From positions 248,001 to 312,000 of the forward strand of contig BGKB01000069.1 of the NCBI GenBank assembly GCA_003116975.1: DNA of 64,000 nucleotides. Direction: 5' to 3'. This document shows positions 1-9,001 of the stretch, piece by piece (position 1 is the first letter of the stretch; every line of letters starts with the position of its first letter). The stretch is from Aurantiochytrium sp. KH105 (taxonomy: Eukaryota; Sar; Bigyra; Thraustochytrida; Thraustochytriidae). Below the pieces are notes generated by a model that did no database searches, had not been told where the DNA came from, and worked only from the letters and a program-made list of their open reading frames with translations. A program made the translations under genes and the position numbers.

Positions 1-132
1 GCTCGTGCTTGAGCGTACGTCAAACCTCGCCCGAGCCAGCTTGACAAGCTGGCTGGCTGGCTCGCTGGCAGGCCCGGGTGTTGGTTTTCTTAGGTTAGTA
101 GCGATAGCTCTTCTGCAAAAAGAGTGCACGAG

Positions 133-2217
133 ATGCGGCGCAGCGCCGTACGACGAGCTGGTGCCAGAGCCTTTGTCGACAGCGACGTGGACGACGAGGC
201 AGATAGCGACGCGGAGAGCGTGGAAATTCAGGTGGGGCCCACGCGAGCCAAAGTCCATCGAAGCGGCTCCGTAGACTTGCAGTTCTTGGCCGACCACGCC
301 TCGGACGCAACCTCGTATTCGATAAAGACCGGAACCAAATCTAAAACGAGGAGACCGAGGCCCAGCAATGACAACCTGAAAAGGAGCAGCGCAAGATCAT
401 CTCGCCATGATACAAGAACTCCCAATCTTGCACTTGCGCCCCCTTCAGCAAGCTATGCTTCAAGAAGACCATCTTCATCTGTGCCTGTGGTCTCCGAGCG
501 CAATGGCAATGCTATTCAGGGAAACGAGGATATCGACGCTGCGACGTCTCAGATTCTTGAGTTTGATCGCAAATTGGAGGCTTCGCTTGCACGCTCGGGG
601 GAGCGTAATGAAGACCACATTCTCTATGCTTCTGTTCCATCTTCTGCGCCAATTTCACAACTTCAGCGACAAGCTGTAGGTGCGCGCATGGAAGGTCTTG
701 GCGGCCTTCCGTCCAAGGCAAGGGGCCAAACGTCTTCTGCACGAAGCGGAAAGTATCTAAAGTGGTTCAGACATACTCGATCACCAGGCACAGATCTCGT
801 AGCGCAAGATGGTATGGACGGCGAGGACCACCTCGAACCATTTATTGATCGGAAGCGAGCCTATCGCTTTACGACGCACATTCCGCTTACAAATCAATCA
901 AACAGGGACACTTCATCGCGTGCGACGGTGCGGAGTGCCCACAGCGGCTCCCTTGACGAATCTCTGGACGCACGTTCCGACAGTGCATCTCGAGGAGCCG
1001 GGGGAAGCATTCACGCGTTTATGCATGAACAATCTGAGCATGAACATGAAAATGACCATGATGATGATGATAATCTTGCCATTCTTCGCGCCCCCTTTGA
1101 CTTCCTGCATTCGAAAGGAGTCGACTCGTTTCGTACAGCGCAGACAGAGGCGCAAGCAACAGCAGCAGCAGCAGCAACATCAGACCAAGATCCCGCTCAA
1201 GACGATGCCGAGGCTTCGGCTAGGGGTATTGGCAGAAGCTCCGTTACCCAAAACAACTCCACGAGCCAGAAACGAGGCGCAGCAGAGCGTCAGACTGGCC
1301 GGGCAGCACCTCTTCGAGCCGCCGCTAGCGCAGAAGCTACTGCTGCTGCTGCTGCAGCAGCAAAGGAGAGAGAGGAGCATTGGGAAAAACGGCTTGCAAA
1401 ATCCGAAAGGGGCCACCGCAAACGGGAGATGCATCTTGCACAGGCAATTGTAGACAAAGAACGAGCACTCGAGGCTCGAGAGCGTGAGATGAAAAAACTG
1501 CAACAGCAGACTCTGCAACTTTCTCGGCGTGTGAAACTTTCTGCGCAACGCCTTGCAGAGCAAAAGAAAGCAAACGAGGCACGGCATCGAAAGAAACTGC
1601 AACGAGTCGAGCATGAGCACCACAAGGAGCGTCTCACGCGTGGGGCAATTTTCCTCAAGCATGGGCGACGCGGAAAGCCTCATTTGCGCCTCGTGTACTG
1701 CGATGCGCAGCTCCAGAATGTCTTTTATGCCAAGCTGGACTTGAAAAAGGTCGAAAGGACTGAGCTCAAGCTTGCTCGGGTTGAGCGCATTGAGCATGGC
1801 CATAAAACGCCAGGTTTTCACCGATCTGGCAACAAGGAATCGGTGGGCGCATGTTTTTCCCTCGTGTGGGCGGATTACACGCTAAATTTGGAGATCCCAG
1901 GCTATCCGAAAGACATGAATCCGCAGCACAGGGAGCGTCTTCTGAACGCGCAGCGCAAGGATTGGCTCTCAGCATTTCATTGGGCGGTGGCCCGTGCACG
2001 CGGCGAGATCCCTGCCGACGATGCGGATAGCGAGACCGAAAGCGACGGCTCGGCGGCCCTCAGTGAGGCCGGTGACGCTGCGGATTTCGATGATGATGAT
2101 GATGATGATTTTGATGGTGATGATGGTGATAATGAATACTTTAATGGGATCAGTAGCAATAATGAGAACCTTCGTGCCTCGGGGGAGGCGACGAGCGGTT
2201 TTCTTGACAACAAGTAG
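133..2217 (+). CDS. Coiled-coil protein with a C-terminal PH-like domain
   Basis: A 694-residue protein of unknown function. The frame opens at a GTG at 124, and the first ATG is at 133, which I take as the start. The first ~400 residues are Ser/Arg-rich and probably disordered, with short Ala runs encoded by GCA repeats. Residues ~411-500 form a strongly charged coiled coil (EKRLAKSERG, EREMKKLQQQ). Residues ~502-625 look like a pleckstrin-homology fold: a basic start (FLKHGRRGK), alternating beta strands, and a final helix with a conserved-type Trp (DWLSAFHWAV). The tail is acidic, with an Asp run at 2087-2110. A PH domain would suggest binding to phosphoinositides or to a small GTPase at a membrane, but I see no signature fixing the ligand. 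It converges on the carrier gene downstream. Confidence 0.8.
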   Translation: MRRSAVRRAGARAFVDSDVDDEADSDAESVEIQVGPTRAKVHRSGSVDLQFLADHASDATSYSIKTGTKSKTRRPRPSNDNLKRSSARSSRHDTRTPNLALAPPSASYASRRPSSSVPVVSERNGNAIQGNEDIDAATSQILEFDRKLEASLARSGERNEDHILYASVPSSAPISQLQRQAVGARMEGLGGLPSKARGQTSSARSGKYLKWFRHTRSPGTDLVAQDGMDGEDHLEPFIDRKRAYRFTTHIPLTNQSNRDTSSRATVRSAHSGSLDESLDARSDSASRGAGGSIHAFMHEQSEHEHENDHDDDDNLAILRAPFDFLHSKGVDSFRTAQTEAQATAAAAATSDQDPAQDDAEASARGIGRSSVTQNNSTSQKRGAAERQTGRAAPLRAAASAEATAAAAAAAKEREEHWEKRLAKSERGHRKREMHLAQAIVDKERALEAREREMKKLQQQTLQLSRRVKLSAQRLAEQKKANEARHRKKLQRVEHEHHKERLTRGAIFLKHGRRGKPHLRLVYCDAQLQNVFYAKLDLKKVERTELKLARVERIEHGHKTPGFHRSGNKESVGACFSLVWADYTLNLEIPGYPKDMNPQHRERLLNAQRKDWLSAFHWAVARARGEIPADDADSETESDGSAALSEAGDAADFDDDDDDDFDGDDGDNEYFNGISSNNENLRASGEATSGFLDNK

Positions 2218-2647
2218 TAGGGGGGCTGTGGATTTTAATAGTAGTATGCTGTAAATCACGAGTTTGTCTATTTCTTCTTCCCCCAAAGATTAGAACAAAA
2301 ACGGGACCATTGGACGAGACTGAAAAAAGAGATCATGGACGACAGAACGGTTTTAGTTTTTCTCTCAGAGATGAATAGGGTGAATTACTTAGTAGTGCTA
2401 CATTTTACGGAACATAACGACGTGACGTGATGCGACGCAACGCGACGCGACGTAACATGACGGAACGTGACGAACCGACACGAGACGAGACTTGAGCGGA
2501 GAGAAGCTGCAGGCGAAGAAATTGTCATGCGGGACGGAAATTAGGGGACGCGAAGCGGTTGCAGTGCGCGAGAAGATGAACAGGGACATACACATAAACA
2601 ACACGGAATAGAAATCGTCTGCTCGATGTAGGACTCCTTTCTCCTTT
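2218..2647. other. Convergent 3' spacer
   Basis: This spacer lies between the ends of two convergent genes. No ORF is supported. Positions ~2408-2490 carry a run of imperfect GACG/AACG-type short repeats (gacgtgacg, gcgacgcaacg). I see no RNA gene. Confidence 0.5.
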
Positions 2648-4375
2648 TTATTTGCGCGCAGGTTGCACGTCAAAGTGTCGCTTCATGATATCAAAAGTTG
2701 TAAAACTGATCCCGTGCGAGATTGGACCCTTGACCCAGTTCATGCTGAGGCCTTTGAAGAGACCGCCAACAACGCCCTCGGTTCGCGCAACCTTGTGCAG
2801 AGTCTGAAGGATCGAATGGTACTGGCGCTGTGTAGGAACGCCCGGATTCTTAATTTGCTGCATGCCGTCGGTCTGCATCCGGCGGCGCACGATATCGAGA
2901 GGGTACGTGAGTGACTGCGCAATAAAGCCAGCCAAGGCGCCGCACACGAGACGCTGTCCGGCCGTGACGGTTTCTGAGCCATAGTGCTGCGAGACCATAA
3001 TCTTCAAAGTTTCAAAGGTGCCGAAGGCAAGACCAGCGTAGGGCACAATACCAAAAAGAGTTGGGCCGAGGCCCCTGTACATGCCAGAGACGCCCTCGTT
3101 CTGGAGGATGACTCGAAAATTGTGGCGCATGCCGCCATGGGCCTTTGACTGGACCGCCATACGCGCGCGCAAGAGATCGAGTGGATACGTGGCGCACACC
3201 GATGTAGCTCCTGCAAGACTACCAGCCAAGAGGCGACGAACCGGCGTAAGATGCGTGTCTTCCTCTCGCAGCAGCAAACCTTTGAAGGTATCAAATGAGA
3301 CAAACTGCAACGCAGCATAGGGCGCAACGCGTGAAAGAGTGGCGCTGTGGCCGCGCCAGAGGCCACGAACGCCGTCTTCGCGCACGATGCGACTCATTTC
3401 CAAGGCAGCAGCCCGAACAGAGAATTTGCGGTCCGTGGTCTGAAAGATGATCTTTGTGCGGTCGAGAGGTGCAATGACGGTTTTTGCCGTGGCACCAGCG
3501 ATGGCACCTGCGCCCAACGACTTGACGACGTCGAGTGCCGACTCTGCGAATGGTTTCGAGGCTTCGATGGCGTCGCTGACTTCCGACTTGATTTCTTTTG
3601 CGGCGGTTTCTGCGGCTTGACTCATTCTCTCGGAATCCGGTCGAGACGGCAGCTGCGCCAAGGACTGCATCTGCTGTCGATACGCCGCAGCTTGTGCGGT
3701 CGAGGAGGCGGAAGATATCGACGGAGAGGTTTCGTCCGGTCTTGAGGGAGTGATCGAAGAAGACCTTGGGTCGGCGCCTTCACCTGGCGTGTGGTTGTGC
3801 GAGGTAATGTGACGCTTGAGTTCCTCTGCCAGAGGTCTGGCCTCGTCGACGTGGGCAAGAATACGTTTAGAAATGTGAGATCGGATGTCAGGCTCAACGA
3901 GGCGAAGACGCTGCACGCGATCGGAGAACATGGCTCTGCTATACTCGGGGTCGTCTTGGAGGTTATTGGCGTCCAAGAGTGGATCGCCTGACCCGGGAGC
4001 GGTGGACCCTCTTCTGCGAAGCGGGAAGTCAATGGTGTAGTTGTTTTCAGGGTCCGTGATCGACGTCCAACGTCGTTCAAAGTGGGTCCTGTCCACATCT
4101 CCGAGCACCACCCAGGCTCCTGCGACTTGTATGAGCTCGCGGAAGTCACCATACCTTATCTTTTGGGCGCACATTTGTTTTGGGCAAAGTCTGCGAAGAG
4201 CCTCCTCGTCGAGTTCGTCGGTACCAAGGATCGACCTGATGAGCCGGATGGCCACTTCGAGGCGAACCTGGCCATCCCCGTTTTTGTCGAGTGCATTGAA
4301 AAGGTCTCTGAGCTTCTTTTCCACGTGGACCGCGTTTTGTGCAGCCTCATGGTCCGGTCTTTTCAGCTGCACCAT
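2648..4375 (-). CDS. Mitochondrial carrier (SLC25A42-like CoA/adenine-nucleotide type) with EF-hand-like N-terminus
   Basis: A 575-residue SLC25 carrier, so probably an inner mitochondrial membrane transporter. Three Solcar repeats fill residues ~290-570. Each has its PxD-x2-[KR] signature: PLDRTK near 304, YPLDLLRAR near 401 and YPLDIVRRR near 492. The first signature, APLDRTKIIFQ, is the form typical of SLC25A42/Leu5p, which carry coenzyme A and adenine nucleotides. That assigns a subfamily by similarity, not a proven substrate. Ahead of the carrier are ~290 extra residues. They hold one EF-hand-like loop (DKNGDGQVRLEV, residues 30-41) whose 12th position is Val instead of Glu, then a Ser/Pro-rich linker. 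Calcium-regulated carriers (SCaMC, aralar) also have N-terminal EF-hands, but theirs are several and canonical. The ATG at 4375 is the only sensible start. Confidence 0.9.
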   Translation of the reverse strand: MVQLKRPDHEAAQNAVHVEKKLRDLFNALDKNGDGQVRLEVAIRLIRSILGTDELDEEALRRLCPKQMCAQKIRYGDFRELIQVAGAWVVLGDVDRTHFERRWTSITDPENNYTIDFPLRRRGSTAPGSGDPLLDANNLQDDPEYSRAMFSDRVQRLRLVEPDIRSHISKRILAHVDEARPLAEELKRHITSHNHTPGEGADPRSSSITPSRPDETSPSISSASSTAQAAAYRQQMQSLAQLPSRPDSERMSQAAETAAKEIKSEVSDAIEASKPFAESALDVVKSLGAGAIAGATAKTVIAPLDRTKIIFQTTDRKFSVRAAALEMSRIVREDGVRGLWRGHSATLSRVAPYAALQFVSFDTFKGLLLREEDTHLTPVRRLLAGSLAGATSVCATYPLDLLRARMAVQSKAHGGMRHNFRVILQNEGVSGMYRGLGPTLFGIVPYAGLAFGTFETLKIMVSQHYGSETVTAGQRLVCGALAGFIAQSLTYPLDIVRRRMQTDGMQQIKNPGVPTQRQYHSILQTLHKVARTEGVVGGLFKGLSMNWVKGPISHGISFTTFDIMKRHFDVQPARK

Positions 4376-5130
4376 GACGCCCGGGTTTTCCTCTGCCCCG
4401 CGCTAGCGAGCCCCTCCAGGTGTGCTGCTCCCGCGACAGGAGCGGCGACTGCAACCAACGTGCGCACGAAGCGCGCGAGCAAGAAAAAACTTGCGAGCAG
4501 TGAACGTCCAGGACCTCGCTCGCGACGCGGGCAAGTCCGCTGGCCCTTTCGCCAACGCGTGCGAGGGGCGCGCGAGGCCCTCAGGGAATCGCGCAGGGCG
4601 CGTCTCGTCTCGCCTCGCGCGCTCGAGGCCGCCCGTCTTCGCTCCGCGTCTTCGGTCCTACGCGCCGTGCGAGCTCGCGAGCTCGCTAGCCAATTTATTC
4701 TAATCCCGCCTCGGTCTCCCTCCTCTCTCGCCTCTCGCCTCTCGCTCGCTCGCTCGCCGCCTCGCCGCCTGCCTGCCTGCCTGCCTGCGCCTGCGACCTC
4801 TCGCGCGGGCGGGCGGACGGGCCGAATCGGACTGGAGCGCGCGGCTCTGCGCGCTGTCGATGCCGCTCTGCTCCCCCTGCTCCTTCTCCCTCTCCTTCTC
4901 CTTCTTCTTGGCTTGCAATGCCTCGCCGAGCTCTTCATTGCAGACGCTCTTGTTATTGCAGACGCTCTTGCCATTGCAAGCATAGACAGCGTGCACGTGT
5001 ACACCAGGCCGGGGCAGCAGAAGTGGACGAAGGCGGCGCCGTGCGCATCACCGCGAGGAAAAACTAACTGCACGCGAGACCACGCAAAGGGCACGGCACG
5101 GCGAGGCGACACGCGCGGCATGTCGAGGCG

Positions 5131-5155
5131 AGGCAAGGCAAGGCAAGGCAAGGCA
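5131..5155. repeat. (AGGCA)5 microsatellite
   Basis: Five perfect pentamers read directly. It is one of three related pentamer arrays in the same spacer. Confidence 0.95.
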
Positions 5156-5375
5156 AGTGCGTGCCATTTGCGTGGCCGCGCCGCTCCGTTGGTCCCGCGC
5201 GTGTGAGGTGAATGAGTGTTGTGACGTGAATGTAATGCGGTGCACAGCGATTGCAATGCGATGCACAGCGGCGCGGGCGCGGCTTGGCTGGGCGCGGCGT
5301 ACGCGTGACGAGGGGCTCTGGAGGAAGGAGTCGCGTGCACAAATGCCGCCGGCGGCACTGCGAGGCGGGGCGAGG

Positions 5376-5410
5376 CAAGCCAAGCCAAGCCAAGCCAAGC
5401 CAAGCCAAGC
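5376..5410. repeat. (CAAGC)7 microsatellite
   Basis: Seven perfect copies. The unit is the reverse complement, up to rotation, of the CTTGG unit repeated 21 times at 32946-33050. Confidence 0.95.
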
Positions 5411-5540
5411 CAGACTTGGGAGAGACCGTGAGTGAGGGCGGGAGGGAGCGTGGAGAGGGCGCGCAAGCGAAGAGTCACCGGAGTCAAGAGTGATTTTCTT
5501 TTTCGATCGCAGGCGCTTCCAGACAGACGGACCGCACCCA

Positions 5541-5570
5541 AGACAAGACAAGACAAGACAAGACAAGACA
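5541..5570. repeat. (AGACA)6 microsatellite
   Basis: Six perfect copies of a pentamer, followed by a variant copy (agacg). Confidence 0.95.
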
Positions 5571-5807
5571 AGACGAACAACGAGAGTGTTGCCGGCAGCG
5601 GACGATCGATTGTATTGTTCTTTCAATCATGCTTGTACCGATGTTTTCTGTGACAAGAAGATTTAACGGCTAGAGTATTCATCTACCCCCAAGGTCGTGC
5701 GGCGAGCGAGGCCAGGGGACCGAGCTCGCTCGCTCGATGAGGGCAGAACATAAAAGAGGGACGCAGCGTCGAGCGGACCAGAGCACAGCAGAGCACAGCA
5801 GAGCACC

Positions 5808-7079
5808 TTAGGCCTTGCGTGCCTTCTTGGTGGACTTCTTCGCGGAGGCGACAGGCTTCTTTGTGGTCGACTTGGCGGCAGGCTTCTTCTTGGCAGACTT
5901 TGCCGGGGTGCGCACTGCAGCGGCCTCCTTGTCATCGTCCTTGGCGGACGTTGCAGCGCCCTCGGCCTCGACCTCGGCATCGGCCTCGGACGCCTTGCGC
6001 TTCTTCTTCGACTTGTCTGGGGTTGCTGCAGGCGCAGTAGCCTCGCTGGCGGTCGAGTCCGGCGTGGTGGCATACACGGGCAGCGCGGCGCTGTTGCCGG
6101 TCTTAATGTGAATGCTAAGCAGGTTGTCCCAGCCGCCAGGGAGACGCGGCACGGAGCCGGCAATGACGTCCATAATATTGTCAGAGATCATTTCCGGGTC
6201 CATCTTGATGAGCGCAGTTCGCACACTCGTGAGCGTTCCCTGGAAGGAAAAGTAGGCACTCGCAAGAGATCGCTCTGCACGGCCAGAAAGCGTGCCCGCA
6301 ACGGCGCCTTTGGTCACCAGGTTAATCGGGGTCGGGCGCTTCGAGGTGTTGTAGAAGGAACGCTTGCCCAGGGCGGTGGGCAGCATACAAATAATGCGGT
6401 CGTCGGCCAGGAAGCTATCGTACATGGCGGCGAGGTCGCGGCGGGCCTGGAAGCGCGAGTACTGCGTGCGCACCTGCTGCAGACTGATGATCTTCTTGAC
6501 GCCAGGAATAGGGTTGGACTCGAAAAGCTTTTCGGCCTCAGCCTTGTCCTTGACAAACACGCAAATGTCGCGGTCAGATCCAAGCTTGGACATCGGGTGC
6601 CGAATAGGAATCTTGTGCATCTTATAGCTGAGCTTGGTGCCGGGCGCGGCGCGCTTGAGTGCAAAGTTCACAAACACAATGTCCTTGGAATCGTACGAGG
6701 CCTCGAGGTCCTTGTCATCGAGGGGACCGTCGTCTTCGTCGTCGTCATCGAGCAGGTCGCGTTTCTTGCGCTCTTCGCGAACCTTTTCCCGGTGCAGCTT
6801 GACGTGCTTGGAGAGGGCCTGCGCCGCGCGGAGGACCTGGTCTGGGTTTACCTTTTCGGAGGCCTGCGCGAGGCGTTCCTCGTGAGAACCCTCCGTCTTC
6901 TTTTCGATTTTCTTGTCGGCCTTGGCCGTCTTGGCGGCTTCGGCTTCTTCAGCGCGCTTCTTGCGCTCAGCCTTGGGCGTCGGCGCGGCGCGCTTGCCAG
7001 CGCCCTTGCTCTTGTTCTTCACGGGGAGACCTGCCATCTTGGCGGCCTCCACAGACTTGGGTGCGGACACCTTGGCCAT
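5808..7079 (-). CDS. Ribosomal L1-domain nucleolar protein (Cic1/Utp30/RSL1D1 family)
   Basis: A 423-residue protein. The frame opens at a GTG at 7121, but the first ATG (MAKVSAPKS) is at 7079 and suits the family. A basic Ala/Lys-rich N-terminus is followed by an acidic run (DLLDDDDEDD). A divergent ribosomal L1 fold covers roughly residues 80-350, with landmarks IPIRHPMSKLG, CVFVKDK, RTQYSRFQARRDL, SFLADDRI, LGKRSFYNTSKRPTPINL and a closing GWDNLLSIHIKTG. The FLADDRI and GKxF-YxxKxPxP pattern is typical of Cic1/Utp30/RSL1D1, which act in nucleolar pre-60S/pre-40S ribosome assembly rather than as the mature ribosomal L1. The C-terminus is a Lys/Ala/Ser-rich, histone-tail-like nucleolar-type extension (KKKPAAKSTTKKP). 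Confidence 0.88.
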   Translation of the reverse strand: MAKVSAPKSVEAAKMAGLPVKNKSKGAGKRAAPTPKAERKKRAEEAEAAKTAKADKKIEKKTEGSHEERLAQASEKVNPDQVLRAAQALSKHVKLHREKVREERKKRDLLDDDDEDDGPLDDKDLEASYDSKDIVFVNFALKRAAPGTKLSYKMHKIPIRHPMSKLGSDRDICVFVKDKAEAEKLFESNPIPGVKKIISLQQVRTQYSRFQARRDLAAMYDSFLADDRIICMLPTALGKRSFYNTSKRPTPINLVTKGAVAGTLSGRAERSLASAYFSFQGTLTSVRTALIKMDPEMISDNIMDVIAGSVPRLPGGWDNLLSIHIKTGNSAALPVYATTPDSTASEATAPAATPDKSKKKRKASEADAEVEAEGAATSAKDDDKEAAAVRTPAKSAKKKPAAKSTTKKPVASAKKSTKKARKA

Positions 7080-7671
7080 CGTCGCTCTCGTCTTTTGCGC
7101 GTCGCGCGGGGGCTGTGCCACGCAACGGACCGGCGCGCCACCTCTTCGCTTCTGGGTCTACGCGCGACAAGCTCTGTGCGCGCGCCAAGCCTTCGAGTTT
7201 GCTTTCTTTGGGTGGAGTATGCGGAATTGCCAGTCCCGACGCCCGCCAGCCAGTGCTTGAAGAAAGAGGTCTATTGGTGCGTTGGGCCTCTTTTTTTCCA
7301 AAGGGAAGAAGGGGGTTGCGCGTGAGCACGTGCACGGCGGCCCATGACCTTTTTCATTCAAACAGAAAATCACGCGCTTGATTTCTGAATCAGCGCAGAA
7401 TCCTCCGGAAAAAGCGTTGAGGGCCTTGAAACTCTTTTGCAAATAAAGGAAGAAGAAGAAGAGGATGTCCACTGATGACAACAAACGTACAGCAGCGCAG
7501 TATAACAATAAATTCGATTCTTAGCTTTGGAAAAAGAAAAAGAACAAGGAGGGGGTCCAAAGACGATAGCGTGAGAAGATGTTCTTGATTCCGTACCCAC
7601 CCAACCACCCGATCAATCAGCATCCCGGCCTTTTTTCCTTTCCTCATTTCTTTCGTGCGCAGTGTGCTTCA
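7080..7671. other. Intergenic, no gene seen
   Basis: This stretch holds the 5' region of the L1-domain gene and the 3' side of the isomerase gene. It includes a short A/G-rich tract (7447-7465). The overlapping frames lack family features. Confidence 0.5.
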
Positions 7672-8553
7672 TCACAGCTTGCTTTTGTTGCCCTTTTTCG
7701 CAGCAACGCGGCTCGCGAGCTGCGCAAAGAGCTCGGCACCACCAAAGGCGTCGCGAGAAGCGAGAATCGTTGTGTTCTCAAGGTTCAAGTGCTCGTCGAT
7801 AAAGCTGCCGAGGTGGTGGTTGAGAATCCGCTTGCTCAGCATGAGCTGGTTCGCAGGCTGAGCTGCCATCTTGAGCGCCATCTCCATGGCACGAGACATG
7901 AGGTCCTTGTGCGGGACGACATAGTTGAGAAGGCCCCAATCCCGAGCGTCCTGCGCCGAAAACCAGTCGCCAGTGAGGATGACCTCCTTGGCGCGGTGCG
8001 GGCCCGCGAAAAAGGGCAGCATGAGGGAGCTGCCGAGCTCCGGAGTGAGTCCAATGCTCACAAACGGATACGTGAATTTGGCCTGTTCGCTCGCAATGAC
8101 ACAGTCAAAGTAAAAGAGCGCAATATTTGCGCCTCCGCCCACGGCCATGCCATTGATGGCGCCAATGATCGGCTTGGGGAAATCGAAAAAGGCCTTGGTC
8201 TCGCGCACGAGAGCCATGTCCGTGGCGAGATTGGGTGACATGCCACGGCGGCTGTACTCCTTCATGATGGCGGGGTCGACGTCGATCGAGACGCCGGCCT
8301 TGAAGGAGGCGCCACTCGAGAACGCCCTATCACCTTGTGCGGTCCAGATGAGCACCTTGATGTCATCGCAGCGCTTGCAGTGCTCCAGAATGAAGAACAT
8401 TTCCGTCCTGAAAGCGGTCGTGAGAGCATGGAGCGACTTGGGTGTCGCGTTCGATACCACGGCCACGCCCTTCTCCTTGACCTCCACCGTGAACGAGGTC
8501 AGCTTGTAGTCGACGGTCGAGCCATCGTCGCGATAGAGCTGGATGACGGACAT
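7672..8553 (-). CDS. Peroxisomal Delta3,Delta2-enoyl-CoA isomerase-like protein (crotonase fold)
   Basis: A 293-residue crotonase-superfamily enzyme. The oxyanion-hole segments are RAFSSGASFKAG (residues 76-87) and NGMAVGGGAN (134-143). Position 143 is Asn where enoyl-CoA hydratases carry the first catalytic Glu, and the second hydratase Glu is also replaced (YPFVSIG). A Glu is present at 172 (GLTPELGSS), which aligns with the single catalytic Glu of Eci1p/ECI2 isomerases. It therefore probably moves 3-enoyl double bonds to position 2 during beta-oxidation of unsaturated fatty acids, and hydratase activity is not expected. The protein ends in SKL, a canonical PTS1, so it should be imported into peroxisomes. 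The start at 8553 is an ATG. Confidence 0.9.
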   Translation of the reverse strand: MSVIQLYRDDGSTVDYKLTSFTVEVKEKGVAVVSNATPKSLHALTTAFRTEMFFILEHCKRCDDIKVLIWTAQGDRAFSSGASFKAGVSIDVDPAIMKEYSRRGMSPNLATDMALVRETKAFFDFPKPIIGAINGMAVGGGANIALFYFDCVIASEQAKFTYPFVSIGLTPELGSSLMLPFFAGPHRAKEVILTGDWFSAQDARDWGLLNYVVPHKDLMSRAMEMALKMAAQPANQLMLSKRILNHHLGSFIDEHLNLENTTILASRDAFGGAELFAQLASRVAAKKGNKSKL

Positions 8554-9001
8554 CCTCTCTCTCTCTCCCCTTCCTGAGGGTTCCTTTTGGTCTGTCGGTC
8601 TGCCTGTCTTCTTGACCGCTGCGTTGCGCTTTGTCGCGAGGACGCGAGGCTCGGCTCCTCGACCCGTGCTGCCGCCGCTTGCTGCCTTTGGGTTTGCTGT
8701 TGGTTGCCTCTTCGTCGCTTCGTGGCTTGCTCGCCTGCTGGAGCCCAGTCCGACTTGCCCAGGCTTGGCGTCCGACAGGTCGAACTTGACCTGGCTTTCT
8801 TCACCTCATCACATGTGAATGAGTTTAGTTGAGTGGAAGGAAGCCTGGGCGTGTGTGTGATCCTATGCCTTTGTTATTTCAAAAGCTGCAGCTGGCTGCA
8901 GCTGGTCGCGCATGTTCGCGCGCACACAGCCAGCGACGATGCTGGTGGAAGACAAGAAGAATCAAGGCCAAGAAGCAAGAAAATCTTTCTCGTTTTCGTT
9001 A
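8554..9001. other. Intergenic, no gene seen
   Basis: 5' region of the isomerase gene and 3' region of the BRCT gene. The frames crossing it show no conserved features. Confidence 0.5.

Larger units (their letters stand above)
4376..5807. other. Spacer with pentanucleotide arrays
   Basis: This is a 1.4-kb GC-rich spacer upstream of the carrier gene and downstream of the L1-domain gene. The long frames across it (mostly Arg, Ala, Leu, Ser and Cys) are low-complexity by-products of base composition and repeats. It contains a two-copy 18-bp repeat (4937-4972), (AGGCA)5, (CAAGC)7, (AGACA)6 and a 10-bp repeat at 5779-5807. Nothing else is supported. Confidence 0.6.

Noticed and set aside
4363-5580. 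405-codon minus-strand frame over the carrier upstream region
   Set aside because: It has no domain and is made of Arg/Ala/Leu/Cys repeats generated by pentamer arrays. A comparable frame exists on the other strand.
6108-7325. 405-codon plus-strand frame antisense to the L1-domain gene
   Set aside because: Mirror frame of a real gene in high-GC sequence; no motif. The opposite strand encodes a recognisable family.
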